DNA of 64,000 bases, from the NCBI GenBank assembly GCA_017465055.1, contig JAFTWZ010000040.1, positions 1 through 64,000 of the forward strand, read 5' to 3'. Made by a program: the position numbers and the translations under genes. The notes under the pieces were generated by a model, which made no database searches, was not told the origin of the DNA, and saw nothing but the letters and a program-made list of their open reading frames with translations. The first letter of the stretch is position 1, and each line of letters starts with the position of its first letter. This stretch comes from Alistipes sp. Lineage in GTDB: Bacteria > Bacteroidota > Bacteroidia > Bacteroidales > Rikenellaceae. Below are positions 25,638 to 35,198 of the stretch, in pieces.

Positions 25638-25655
25638 ATGTTTTAAACTCGACTT

Positions 25656-28073
25656 ATGACCCCAAATAATATTGATATTGACATACTCGAAGGTCTCAAC
25701 GCGGCACAACGCGAGGCTGTGGTCAACTACGACGGCCCCTCGCTCATTATCGCAGGTGCTGGGTCGGGAAAGACGCGCGTGCTGACCACGCGTATCGCCT
25801 ATATGCTATCGCAGGGCGTCGACCCTGGAAGCATCCTCGCACTTACGTTTACGAATAAGGCGGCACGCGAGATGCGCGAGCGTATCGAGAAGCTCGTTGG
25901 TCCTCGTGCTCGCTACATACGTATGGGCACGTTTCACTCGGTCTTTGCACGCCTACTGCGCGAGAACGCCGCACGCATAGGCTTTCCCGAGAGCTTCACG
26001 ATATATGAGCCCAGCGACGTGCAGAACCTCATAAAGAGCATCATCAAGGAGATGAACCTCTCGGAGGATAGATACAAGCCTAAGGCCGTAGCTGCGCGCA
26101 TATCTATGGCCAAGAACTGCCTTATCACGCCGAGCGCCTACAGGGCCAATGCCGTAATCATTGGCGAGGATCGTCAGGCCAAGATGCCCGAAATTGTTGA
26201 CATATACGCCGAGTACTGCACGCGCTGCAAGCGTAACGGCGCTATGGACTTCGACGACCTGTTGCTGCAGACCAACATCCTGCTTCGCGACTGCGAGGAT
26301 GTGTTGGCGCAGTATCAGGATAGATTCCAGTATGTGCTTGTCGACGAGTATCAGGATACGAATATGGCGCAGTATATCATCGTGCGCCGCTTGGCATACA
26401 AGCACTCTAACGTATGCGTCGTGGGCGACGATGCACAGAGCATCTACGCCTTCCGTGGCGCAAAGATCGAGAATATCCTCTCGTTCCAGCGCGACTACCC
26501 TACCACTAAGGTGTACAAACTTGAGCAGAACTATCGCTCGACGCAGACCATCGTCGAGGCGGCCAACTCGCTCATTGCGCACAACTCGCGCCGCTTAGAG
26601 AAGCGATGCTTCTCGGCCGCCGACAAGGGCGAGAAGATACGACTTATCAGGGTGTTGGAGGATAGCTACGAGCCTGTGGAGGTGGCTATGGATATCAAGG
26701 ATAGGGCGCGTGATGGTGCCGAGTGGCGCGACTTTGCCATCCTCTACCGTACAAACAAGCAACACGGCCTCTTCGAGTCGGCACTTGCACGCCGAGGCAT
26801 CCCCTACCGCGTGTACAAGGGTATGTCGCTACTCGACCACGCCGTTGTGCGCAATATGATTGCCTACCTATGCGTCATCCTCAACCCCAACGACGACGAG
26901 TCGTTTAAGCGCATAATCAACTTCCCGGCACGTGGCATAGGCAACACCACCGTGGCGCGTATCGCCGAGATTGCTACGGCGAAGAAGACCTCGATGTGGC
27001 ACGCTGTACACGCACTTGTCGCCTCGCCCGAGCCATTAGACCAGGTTGAGCGAGTGGTGGTACGCAAGGTTGCCGACTTCGTTCGGATGATTAACGAGCT
27101 GTCGGTTATGCGCTCGGAGATGGGCGTATGCGACTTTGCTAAGGAGGTGATGATACGCTCGGGCATACTCCACGAGCTGGAGAAGGAGAAGAAGCCCGAG
27201 AACGACACGGCGAAAGACTATCTCGACCAGCTGCTTGCTATGATGAGCTCGTATGAGGATGAGTGCGACAGAGAGATGGAGGAGGGGCTCAGAGAGGTAG
27301 AGCAGGTGGCAACGATAGACGAGTGGATGCAGAACATAATGCTCCAGACCGATCAGGATACCGAAGATGATGGCAATAAAGTTACGCTTATGACCGTGCA
27401 CTCGGCCAAAGGTCTTGAGTACGACTACATATATATCGTCGGTATGGAGGAGGGACTCTTCCCCTCGTCACGTTCGGTAGAGTCGCTTGCCGACCTCGAG
27501 GAGGAGCGACGCCTAATGTATGTGGCCATCACACGCGCCAAGAAGGCCGCGATGCTATCGTTTGCCGAGGTGCGCCGCGTGTGGGGAAAGACGGAGAACA
27601 CCTCGCCCAGCCGCTTCCTACGCGAGATAGACAAAGAGTGGATCGACGCCAACTTCAACATCGGTGAGCTCTCGGGACGCCGCCGATGGACAGAGGAGGA
27701 GGATGACGACTTCGAGCGTCCACGCCACGAATCGCTACGTAGCCGCTATGGCGGTGGCACAAGGGATGGCAGGCCTACAACAGGTGGTGCTCCGCAGCCT
27801 CCTCGCCCCGAGATTATCACGACGCCACAGCCGTTAGACCCCCAGCGTGCTGGGATGCGAAGGGTGGCCACGCGCAGCGAGGGTGGCGCGGGAGCCTCTA
27901 CGCCTCATAGCTGCGCCTACAGCATTGGCGAGCGCGTCTCGCACCCCAAGTTTGGGCTCGGCACCATCGAGCGCATCGAGGCGCTGACGACAGACCACAA
28001 GGTAGTCGTCGCATTCGACAGCTATGGCACGAAGACCCTGCTGGCCAACTATGCTAAACTAACGAAGGTGTAA
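25656..28073 (+). CDS. pcrA: UvrD/PcrA-type superfamily 1 DNA helicase
   Basis: ATP-driven 3'-5' helicase used in nucleotide excision repair, mismatch repair and removal of RNA polymerase or RecA from DNA. The 805-residue protein has the Q motif LNAAQREAV, Walker A GAGSGKT (~res 33-39), TFTNKAAREMRER, DEYQDTN (Walker B region, ~229), GDDAQSIYAFRGA, EQNYRST, VTLMTVHSAKGLEYDYI and YVAITRAKK. A Gly/Pro/Arg-rich linker (~685-745) leads to a C-terminal Tudor-like module (YSIGERVSHPKFGLGTIERI, ~755-805), characteristic of PcrA/UvrD and involved in RNA polymerase binding. The choice between the names PcrA and UvrD is by convention. Confidence 0.95.
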   Translation: MTPNNIDIDILEGLNAAQREAVVNYDGPSLIIAGAGSGKTRVLTTRIAYMLSQGVDPGSILALTFTNKAAREMRERIEKLVGPRARYIRMGTFHSVFARLLRENAARIGFPESFTIYEPSDVQNLIKSIIKEMNLSEDRYKPKAVAARISMAKNCLITPSAYRANAVIIGEDRQAKMPEIVDIYAEYCTRCKRNGAMDFDDLLLQTNILLRDCEDVLAQYQDRFQYVLVDEYQDTNMAQYIIVRRLAYKHSNVCVVGDDAQSIYAFRGAKIENILSFQRDYPTTKVYKLEQNYRSTQTIVEAANSLIAHNSRRLEKRCFSAADKGEKIRLIRVLEDSYEPVEVAMDIKDRARDGAEWRDFAILYRTNKQHGLFESALARRGIPYRVYKGMSLLDHAVVRNMIAYLCVILNPNDDESFKRIINFPARGIGNTTVARIAEIATAKKTSMWHAVHALVASPEPLDQVERVVVRKVADFVRMINELSVMRSEMGVCDFAKEVMIRSGILHELEKEKKPENDTAKDYLDQLLAMMSSYEDECDREMEEGLREVEQVATIDEWMQNIMLQTDQDTEDDGNKVTLMTVHSAKGLEYDYIYIVGMEEGLFPSSRSVESLADLEEERRLMYVAITRAKKAAMLSFAEVRRVWGKTENTSPSRFLREIDKEWIDANFNIGELSGRRRWTEEEDDDFERPRHESLRSRYGGGTRDGRPTTGGAPQPPRPEIITTPQPLDPQRAGMRRVATRSEGGAGASTPHSCAYSIGERVSHPKFGLGTIERIEALTTDHKVVVAFDSYGTKTLLANYAKLTKV

Positions 28074-28087
28074 CCGCAAAGAGGAGT

Positions 28088-29044
28088 ATGGAGGAGGTGA
28101 TGCTATCGGTCGTAATGACCACCTACAACCACGAGCGTTATATCGCCCAGGCTATCGAGAGTGTGCTTAGGCAGCAGACCTCGTTTCGCATAGAGATTGT
28201 CGTAGGCGAGGATTGCAGCTCAGACCGCACGCGCGCCATCGTCGAGGACTATCAGAGGATGTATCCCGAGGCAATACGCCTTGTCACCTCGGAGGAGAAT
28301 GTCGGTTGGCGCAGGAACTACCGCCGAAGCATCGCAGCGGCACGTGGTAAGTATATCGCGCTGCTCGATGGCGACGACTACTACACCCACCGCAAGAAGC
28401 TACAACTGCAGGTCGACCTTCTCGAAGCCAACCCCGATGTGGGGATGTGTTACACACGCTCGGAGCGCATCGACGACTCGGGCAGCGTGGCTATATACCC
28501 CGAGGGCGATTGCACCACAACGTTCGAGGCTATGCTTAGGCGCAACCCTGCCGAGAACTCTACGACGGTAGCACGCCGCGAGCTTGTCGAGCAGTACTAC
28601 GCCGAGATATGTCCCGAGGAGAGGCCCGAATGGCTCACCGACGACCTGCCTATGTGGCTATGGTTTGCCGCAAGGAGCAGATATATGGCCATCGACACCC
28701 CTATGGCCGTGCATCGTGTACTAACATATAGCGTCAGCCACAACCCCGACTATCGTCGAAAGATTGCCTTCGTTGACTCGCTTGCCGATATAGCTATGTG
28801 GTACGACGAGCGATATAACAACAAGAGGTTGCACGACGAGCTGGCCCGAAACAAGCACAATACAGCCCTATGGGTGCTCTCCTATAATGGCACTATAGGT
28901 GAGTACCTAAAGCGGTGGTTTAGAGATATCAAGACAGAGCGACATCTCATTAAAAACATCGCCTCGTATGGCCTTTTCGTCAAGAAGATTGGCTGGCGTA
29001 TGTGGCGAAGGCGTGATAAACAACAGCACGATAAACAAAACTAA
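28088..29044 (+). CDS. Glycosyltransferase family 2
   Basis: A 318-residue enzyme with a GT-A fold: LSVVMTTYNHERYIAQAIESV at the N-terminus, VGEDCSSDRTRAI for the nucleotide-binding aspartate, and the metal-binding motif LLDGDDYY (~res 93). The sugar donor and acceptor cannot be predicted. It follows the helicase by 14 bp and is followed by nth 6 bp later, so it sits in a compact run of unrelated genes. Residues 275-318 are strongly basic, consistent with a peripheral membrane tail. Confidence 0.9.
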   Translation: MEEVMLSVVMTTYNHERYIAQAIESVLRQQTSFRIEIVVGEDCSSDRTRAIVEDYQRMYPEAIRLVTSEENVGWRRNYRRSIAAARGKYIALLDGDDYYTHRKKLQLQVDLLEANPDVGMCYTRSERIDDSGSVAIYPEGDCTTTFEAMLRRNPAENSTTVARRELVEQYYAEICPEERPEWLTDDLPMWLWFAARSRYMAIDTPMAVHRVLTYSVSHNPDYRRKIAFVDSLADIAMWYDERYNNKRLHDELARNKHNTALWVLSYNGTIGEYLKRWFRDIKTERHLIKNIASYGLFVKKIGWRMWRRRDKQQHDKQN

Positions 29045-29050
29045 CAAGCT

Positions 29051-29692
29051 ATGACCCTAAAGGAGCGATATCAATACGTTATAGAGTACTTCTCGCAGGC
29101 TATGCCCACGGCCGAGAGCGAGCTAAACTTTTCAACGCCCTTCGAGCTGCTTGTCGCCGTGGTACTCTCGGCGCAGTGCACCGACAAGCGTGTAAATATG
29201 ACCACACCCGCGCTCTTTGCCGCCTACCCCACGGCCGAGGCTATGTCTAAGGCATCGGCCGAGGAGATATACGAGTATATCAAGAGCATCTCCTACCCAA
29301 ATAACAAGGCCAAGCATTTAGCAACGCTCTCGCGACAGATTGTCGAGCGTTTCGGCGGCGAGGTACCCTACGACCCTAAGGATTTGGAGTCGCTGCAGGG
29401 CGTAGGTCGCAAGACGGCCAACGTCGTGGGCGCCGTACTGTGGAACAGAGAGGTGATGCCCGTCGACACCCATGTCTTCCGCGTGGCGGCACGCATAGGA
29501 CTCTCGCGTAACGCTCGCACGCCCTTAGCCACCGAGCGACAGTTGGAGAGGGGCTTTCCCAGCGAACTGCTGCCCATCGCCCACCACTGGCTTATACTTC
29601 ACGGCCGCTACGTATGCGTTGCGCGCAAGCCTAAGTGCGAGGCGTGTGGCCTAACGGCGGCCTGCAAATACTACAATGCTAACAACAAATAA
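29051..29692 (+). CDS. nth: Endonuclease III
   Basis: DNA glycosylase/AP lyase removing oxidised pyrimidines. The 213-residue protein has LSAQCTDKRVN (~res 38), the helix-hairpin-helix LQGVGRKTANVV (~116) with the catalytic lysine, and the catalytic aspartate in PVDTHVFRVA (~139). The C-terminal [4Fe-4S] ligands C-x6-C-x2-C-x5-C appear in CVARKPKCEACGLTAACKY. Everything needed for activity is present. Confidence 0.96.
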   Translation: MTLKERYQYVIEYFSQAMPTAESELNFSTPFELLVAVVLSAQCTDKRVNMTTPALFAAYPTAEAMSKASAEEIYEYIKSISYPNNKAKHLATLSRQIVERFGGEVPYDPKDLESLQGVGRKTANVVGAVLWNREVMPVDTHVFRVAARIGLSRNARTPLATERQLERGFPSELLPIAHHWLILHGRYVCVARKPKCEACGLTAACKYYNANNK

Positions 29693-29700
29693 GAACCTAT

Positions 29701-31128
29701 ATGAAGCGACTCAGTATACTCTTCGCTCTGCTTTTAACGGCTTGTATGCAACCCTCATACCCTGGCATCGACCACCCTTCGGGTGGAGGTAATAGCGCCA
29801 ATGACAGAAGTATTATCGACTATATCGACCAGCGCCTTGCGAACGAGTACTATTGGCTCGACGAGGTAGAGGAGAAGTATAACAGTTTCAACCGTAATCT
29901 AAGTTGGGATAAATATCTGCAGTCGTCACTTAGCCTGCTTAAGACCAACACCGACGACGGATATATAGCAAATAATGGTCAGCGCCTCTTCTACTCCTAC
30001 ATCCGCGATATCGGAGAGTCTACACGCGGCGCGGTTACGGGCTTCGGCATCGAGCTACACTACACCATTGTCATCATTGACCAGGAGCAGCGCTACTACG
30101 GCTTTGTCATCGAGAATGTATTTGATGGCTCGCCAGCCGCTGAGGCAGGTATCAAGCGTGGCGACGTCATCACGATGATTGACGAAGCCTATATCACTCC
30201 CAACAACTACGCCTCGCGCTTCAGCTCCATAGAGAACAACACGGCAAAGTCACTGAAACTGCAACTAAGGCGTCAAACGGGCGACAAGGAGAGCTACAAG
30301 GCGACACTCTCGCCCTCGACCTATTCCGAGACTACCGTAGTCTACAACCGTATTGTCGATATAGAGGAGAAGAGGGTTGGCTACTTGGTATATACGGGCT
30401 TCGAGTCGGAGTACGACGATGAGTTTTTAGCTATCCTCGATAGGTTTGCCAGCGATGGCGTCAATGAGGTTATCCTCGACCTAAGGTGCAACGGTGGCGG
30501 CTCGGTAGCCTCGGCCGTGAAGCTATGCTCGGCGCTCCTGCCGTCAACTTACGAGGATGGAGTTCTCTGCACAGTCACTCGCCATCCAAAGAATACATCG
30601 CAAGAACGGACTCAGCAATTTCTACTCGAGAATACCTCGAATCACCTCCAAAATCTCACTCGCCTAACGGTAATATGCTCCGATTATAGTGCCTCGGCCT
30701 CAGAGCTTGTGATTATGGGCCTTAGGGGTCTCGATTTTCAGGTAGACCTTATCGGCACGACGACCGAGGGAAAGAACTGCGGTATGGATGTTACACGCCG
30801 CACCATAGGTGGCAAAACTTTGGAGTACGCCCCCATCACCTTTATGTGTTTCAACGCTAAAGGCTTTGGCGACTGGGGCGAGGGTATCACCCCCGACATC
30901 GACCTTACTGACGAAGGCAATGGACTTGGAATCTACGATGAGCACTATCCGCTGCCACGTGCCGACTGGGGCGACGAGGCCTACGACATAGGCCTTGCCT
31001 CGGCCATAGCGCACATAACCGGTAAGAGTATCACGACAAGCCGCGCTATGCCAATGACCGAGAGCACGCTGCATACCGTCGAGCTTGAGCGACCTACCGA
31101 GGGCATACGTCTCTACCACGAGGAGTAG
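29701..31128 (+). CDS. S41 family (C-terminal processing) peptidase lipoprotein
   Basis: A 475-residue lipoprotein (lipobox LLTAC at res ~11-15), anchored in the envelope. It has an N-terminal helical S41 domain (IDYIDQRLANEYYWLDEV), a PDZ domain (GFVIENVFDGSPAAEAGIKRGDVITMI, in two blocks, ~139-165) and the S41 protease core. The catalytic serine lies in SDYSASASELV (~326) and the lysine in TTEGKNCGM (~352). The family trims or degrades periplasmic proteins; the target is not known. A probable promoter for the next operon begins about 20 bp after its stop. Confidence 0.9.
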   Translation: MKRLSILFALLLTACMQPSYPGIDHPSGGGNSANDRSIIDYIDQRLANEYYWLDEVEEKYNSFNRNLSWDKYLQSSLSLLKTNTDDGYIANNGQRLFYSYIRDIGESTRGAVTGFGIELHYTIVIIDQEQRYYGFVIENVFDGSPAAEAGIKRGDVITMIDEAYITPNNYASRFSSIENNTAKSLKLQLRRQTGDKESYKATLSPSTYSETTVVYNRIVDIEEKRVGYLVYTGFESEYDDEFLAILDRFASDGVNEVILDLRCNGGGSVASAVKLCSALLPSTYEDGVLCTVTRHPKNTSQERTQQFLLENTSNHLQNLTRLTVICSDYSASASELVIMGLRGLDFQVDLIGTTTEGKNCGMDVTRRTIGGKTLEYAPITFMCFNAKGFGDWGEGITPDIDLTDEGNGLGIYDEHYPLPRADWGDEAYDIGLASAIAHITGKSITTSRAMPMTESTLHTVELERPTEGIRLYHEE

Positions 31129-31148
31129 CCACTACGCGCCCGAGCGAC

Positions 31149-31179
31149 TTGACGCGAAAGGATAAATTTTATAACTTTG
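31149..31179 (+). promoter_or_regulatory. Full Bacteroidota promoter of the moxR-bat operon
   Basis: A -33 TTG (31149-31151) and a -7 TAACTTTG (31172-31179) are separated by exactly 20 bp, the best complete promoter in the window. It lies 75 bp upstream of the moxR ATG. Confidence 0.75.
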
Positions 31180-31254
31180 CGAGGCAATATACGAGGTCCT
31201 ATGGGCGTTTCGATTGTGATTGATAGATAAAAAGATAAATAACATATAAAAGCG

Positions 31255-32253
31255 ATGAACGAAGTAGTTAACATCAAGGAGCTAAATGCTCACATCCAAG
31301 AGGAGTCGGTATTTGTCGACACGCTGCGCAAGGAGATCTCGCGCGTCATCGTTGGCCAGCAACACCTTATCGACACCCTGCTTATAGGTCTTTTGTCCGA
31401 TGGACACATCCTCCTCGAGGGTGTGCCTGGCTTGGCTAAGACCTTAGCAATAACCACATTAGCAAAGGCCATAGATGCCAAGTTTTCGCGCATACAGTTT
31501 ACCCCCGACCTGCTACCTGCCGACCTCATAGGTACGATGATCTACTCGCAGCGCAACGAGGAGTTTAGCGTTAAGCGCGGCCCTATATTTGCCAACTTTA
31601 TCCTCGCCGACGAGATCAACCGTTCGCCTGCTAAGGTGCAGTCGGCACTCCTCGAGGCTATGCAGGAGAAGCAGGTGACCATAGGCGACAACACCTATGC
31701 GCTGCCCAAGCCATTCTTGGTGCTTGCTACGCAGAACCCCCTCGAGCAGGAGGGTACATACCCACTCCCCGAGGCCCAGGTAGACCGTTTTATGCTCAAG
31801 GCCAAGATATCGTATCCGAAGCGCGCCGAGGAGCTCGACATCATACGTATGAACCTCTCGGGAGGCGGTATGCCCGAGGTTGCAAAGGTTATATCGCCCG
31901 AGGATATCATCCGCGCACGCGAGGTTGTGAGCAAGGTATATATGGACGAGAAGATCGAGCGATACATCATCGACATCATCTTCGCCACACGCGAGCCTGC
32001 GGAGTACCACCTCAACAACCTCCAGCCACTCATCGCCTACGGAGGCTCACCACGTGCCAGCATAGCACTGGCTAAGGCTGCACGCACCTACGCCTTCATA
32101 CAGCGTCGCGGATATGTGATTCCCGAGGATGTGCGCGCCGTATGTCACGACGTGTTGCGCCACCGTATAGGACTCACCTACGAGGCCGAGGCCGAGAATA
32201 TCACCACCGAGCAGATTATCACCGACATTCTCAACAACGTTATAGTACCATAA
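31255..32253 (+). CDS. MoxR family AAA+ ATPase
   Basis: A 332-residue AAA+ chaperone of the MoxR class. It has Walker A GVPGLAKT (~res 56), the pore/substrate loop FTPDLLPADLIGT, Walker B ADEINRSPAKVQSALLEAMQE (split) and sensor 1 ATQNPLEQEGTYPLPEAQ. MoxR proteins work with von Willebrand factor A proteins, often inserting metals or remodelling complexes. Here it heads an operon encoding DUF58, a BatD-like protein, a TPR protein and two VWA proteins, so it is the ATPase of the Bat system. Confidence 0.94.
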   Translation: MNEVVNIKELNAHIQEESVFVDTLRKEISRVIVGQQHLIDTLLIGLLSDGHILLEGVPGLAKTLAITTLAKAIDAKFSRIQFTPDLLPADLIGTMIYSQRNEEFSVKRGPIFANFILADEINRSPAKVQSALLEAMQEKQVTIGDNTYALPKPFLVLATQNPLEQEGTYPLPEAQVDRFMLKAKISYPKRAEELDIIRMNLSGGGMPEVAKVISPEDIIRAREVVSKVYMDEKIERYIIDIIFATREPAEYHLNNLQPLIAYGGSPRASIALAKAARTYAFIQRRGYVIPEDVRAVCHDVLRHRIGLTYEAEAENITTEQIITDILNNVIVP

Positions 32254-32288
32254 GGGGACTTATTTACTAACTTACAGACCATCCCATA

Positions 32289-33173
32289 ATGCACTACAGC
32301 GACGAGGATATACTCAAGCGCGTAAGACGCATAGAGATTAAGACCCGAGGCCTTTCGAACGAGATCTTCGCGGGTAAGTACCACACGGCCTTTCGCGGTC
32401 GCGGTATGTCGTTCTCGGAGGTGAGGGAGTATCGCCCGGGGGATGACGTCCGCGATATCGACTGGAACGTCACGGCACGCGCCCACCGCGCCCACGTAAA
32501 GGTCTACGAGGAGGAGCGCGAACTTACGATGATGCTCCTTGTCGACGTCTCTGCCTCGCGTATGTTCGGCTCGGAGGAGCTTACGAAGAAGAATCTCATC
32601 ACCGAGATTGCCGCGACGCTGGCCTTCTCGGCTGCCACGAACAACGATAAGGTGGGGTGCATACTCTTCTCGGACCACGTCGAGAAGTTTATCCCACCGA
32701 AGAAGGGGCGTAGCCACATTCTGATGATCATCCGCGAGCTTGTGAGCTTCAAGCCCTCGGGGCGAGGAACATCGCTCTCGGAGCCGCTACGCTACCTTGT
32801 GGGCGTAAATAAGAAGCGTACAACGACATTCCTGCTCTCGGACCTCATTAACAACTCGGACGATATGGCCAAGCTCGAGGATGCCCTCAAGATTGCCTCG
32901 TCGAAGCACGACATTATGGCCGTACACATCTACGACAAGCGCGACAGAGAGCTGCCCGATGTAGGTATCGTCGAGGTCGAGGATGCCGAGAGTGGCCAGC
33001 AGATGTGGCTCGACACCTCGTCACGCCGCGTGCGCGACTTCTGGCGCGAGAGCTACGACACTCGCCACAGAGCGATGACGCAGCTACTGAGCCACAACCG
33101 CATAGACACGGCCGACGTGGCAACAGATGGCGACTACGTTGTTGAACTATTAAAGATGTTTAAGAAACGATGA
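32289..33173 (+). CDS. DUF58 domain protein of the Bat cluster
   Basis: A 294-residue cytoplasmic protein with the DUF58 core YRPGDDVRDIDWNVTAR (~res 49-65), followed by a VWA-like fold with the degenerate metal site LLVDVSASRMFG (~83). DUF58 proteins nearly always accompany MoxR ATPases and VWA proteins. It lies 35 bp after moxR, and its TGA overlaps the ATG of the next gene (ATGA), indicating coupling. Confidence 0.92.
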   Translation: MHYSDEDILKRVRRIEIKTRGLSNEIFAGKYHTAFRGRGMSFSEVREYRPGDDVRDIDWNVTARAHRAHVKVYEEERELTMMLLVDVSASRMFGSEELTKKNLITEIAATLAFSAATNNDKVGCILFSDHVEKFIPPKKGRSHILMIIRELVSFKPSGRGTSLSEPLRYLVGVNKKRTTTFLLSDLINNSDDMAKLEDALKIASSKHDIMAVHIYDKRDRELPDVGIVEVEDAESGQQMWLDTSSRRVRDFWRESYDTRHRAMTQLLSHNRIDTADVATDGDYVVELLKMFKKR

Positions 33174-34309
33174 GAGCCAAGCGCACGATATCACTACTTA
33201 TGGCGCTGATATGCCTTGTAGCTACCTCCGCAGTGCTCCGCGCCGAGCAGCCCATAATCACGGGTCGCTTCTCGGCCGATAGCATTGAGGTGGGCGACCG
33301 CGTAGAGTACATCATAGAGATTGACAAGGACCGCGCGACGAATATCGGCATCCCCGACTTCAGCGGAGGCCTTAGCCCCAAGCAGCGCGCCGAGGAGGCA
33401 AAGCAGAAGCTCGCAATGTCGAAGTACGAGGCCTACAACGAGAATATCTTCGAGCTTATAGAGGAGTACCCGCTCGACACCCTCGAGATAGATGGCCGCC
33501 GCCTGCACCTCAGAAAGCGCTACCTGCTGGCAGCGATGGAGACAGGCAGGATACCTATGCGCCCCGCGATACTCTACTTCGAGAAGAACCGCGAGACGCC
33601 CGACACGCTCTATGCCGACCAGACACTGCAGCTCAATGTCCTCAGCTACGCCGAACTCGACACCACGCTATTCCTCAAGGCCGACCCACAATCGCAGCAG
33701 GGCTTTGCGGTAGATAGCGAAAAGGCGATGTCGATGCTTAAGGACGAGGGGCTATATACGCAGAAGAACCTCCCATTCCGCTTTGCCGAGATTCGCGACT
33801 ATGCCGCCTACGCTGGTATAGGCCTAATTATCTTGGCACTAATCATATGGGCTATAATCTACGATATACGCCATCGCAAACCACGCCGCGAGAGCGTCGT
33901 TAAGCCACAGCCTAAGCTACCACCCCACGTAGTAGCCATCAAGGCCCTCGAGGAGCTTGGACACCGCAAACTATGGCAGAATGGCAAGCATAAGCAGTAC
34001 TACACCTCGCTCGCGTCGATACTCAAGGTATATATCGATGGGCGCTGGGATATCGGAGCACTGGATAAGACCACTGGCGAGGTTATCGCCGCTCTGCGCG
34101 ACATAGATATGCCACGCGAAAGCCGTAGCGACCTTATCGATATACTCCAGACTGCCGACCTTGTAAAGTTTGCCAAGGCGCTACCCGAGGCCGAGGAGAA
34201 CGAGGCTAACTATACGCGCGCATACTACTTTGTCGAGAACACCAAGCAGCAGGAGCCAAACAGCGATCCGAAGCGCGATATCATCAAAGAAGCTAAAATA
34301 GGTGAATAA
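33170..34309 (+). CDS. Single-pass membrane protein of the Bat cluster, BatD-like
   Basis: A 379-residue protein: signal peptide (MRAKRTISLLMALICLVATSAVLRA), a ~180-residue extracytoplasmic domain, one membrane helix (YAAYAGIGLIILALIIWAI, ~res 206-224), and a basic cytoplasmic tail with helices. This resembles a small BatD and the unnamed protein usually found between DUF58 and batA in Bacteroides. It overlaps DUF58 by 4 bp and its stop overlaps the next start by 1 bp. Confidence 0.75.
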   Translation: MRAKRTISLLMALICLVATSAVLRAEQPIITGRFSADSIEVGDRVEYIIEIDKDRATNIGIPDFSGGLSPKQRAEEAKQKLAMSKYEAYNENIFELIEEYPLDTLEIDGRRLHLRKRYLLAAMETGRIPMRPAILYFEKNRETPDTLYADQTLQLNVLSYAELDTTLFLKADPQSQQGFAVDSEKAMSMLKDEGLYTQKNLPFRFAEIRDYAAYAGIGLIILALIIWAIIYDIRHRKPRRESVVKPQPKLPPHVVAIKALEELGHRKLWQNGKHKQYYTSLASILKVYIDGRWDIGALDKTTGEVIAALRDIDMPRESRSDLIDILQTADLVKFAKALPEAEENEANYTRAYYFVENTKQQEPNSDPKRDIIKEAKIGE

Positions 34310-35187
34310 TGGGTAAGTACTTATATAATAGTTATATAGGCATTGCATTTGTAGTCACAATGTTCTTGCTACTCGGCACTACCGATGCCGAGGCGCAGTA
34401 CCTGCGTGAGCGCGGCCTTGTGCGCCAGGGAAACAGCAGCTTCGAGAGGCGTAACTACCGCACGAGTCTCAACCGCTACAACCAGGCCTTGGAGCACGAC
34501 TCTACAAGCTACGAGGCGCTCTACAACCGCGCCAATGCCCACCATCAGGTGCGTCGCACAAACCCTCAGGACTCGACGCTCAAGGCCGAGACCACGTATG
34601 GTTATTATGAGCAGATTGCGGCCGACACGCTCCTAAGCGATATGCAGCGCGCTGAGGTATTGCGTAACCTCGGAGAGAGTCTCTTTAGCGAGGAGAAGTA
34701 CGAGGCGGCACTCAACGCCTTCCGCGAGTCGCTACGTCTAAATCCCGATGACAAGGAGACTAAGTACGACTACGTGCTCACCAAGCGTATCGTGGACCAG
34801 AAGCGTCAGCAACAGCAGAATCAGCAAAATCAGGATAATAACCAACAGCAAGATAATCAGCAGGATAACCAACAAAATAATCAGAATAACCAGAACCAAA
34901 ATCAAGACCAGGAGCAGAAGCAAAATCCCGACCAGAATCAGGATAACAAGCCTCAGAACGACAAGAATCAGGAGGGCGACAATCCAGATAAGGAGCAGGA
35001 GAACAACCCCCAGGAGGGTGATAACAAGCCCGAGGAGGGAGATGCTCCTCAGGGCGATGAGCCTCGCGAGCTAAAGAGCGACCAGGAGCGTATGCTCGAC
35101 GCTATACAGGCCGAGGAGGATAAGACTCAGGATAAGCTCAAGGAGAAGAAGAGAGGCGTGGTAATCCCTGGTAAGAAGAATTGGTAA
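34309..35187 (+). CDS. batC: BatC-like TPR protein with Gln/Asn-rich tail
   Basis: A 292-residue envelope protein. A signal peptide or N-terminal anchor (IAFVVTMFLLLGTTDAEAQ) precedes TPR-type helices (RQGNSSFERRNYRTSLNRYN, YEAALNAFRESLRLNPDDKE, ~res 40-155). Residues ~165-265 are a low-complexity Gln/Asn/Asp/Glu-rich segment. The C-terminus is charged. TPR plus Gln-rich tail matches BatC of Bacteroides. Here it precedes batA rather than following batB, a different order from the common batABCDE arrangement. Confidence 0.8.
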   Translation: MGKYLYNSYIGIAFVVTMFLLLGTTDAEAQYLRERGLVRQGNSSFERRNYRTSLNRYNQALEHDSTSYEALYNRANAHHQVRRTNPQDSTLKAETTYGYYEQIAADTLLSDMQRAEVLRNLGESLFSEEKYEAALNAFRESLRLNPDDKETKYDYVLTKRIVDQKRQQQQNQQNQDNNQQQDNQQDNQQNNQNNQNQNQDQEQKQNPDQNQDNKPQNDKNQEGDNPDKEQENNPQEGDNKPEEGDAPQGDEPRELKSDQERMLDAIQAEEDKTQDKLKEKKRGVVIPGKKNW

Positions 35188-35198
35188 CACTCGACACT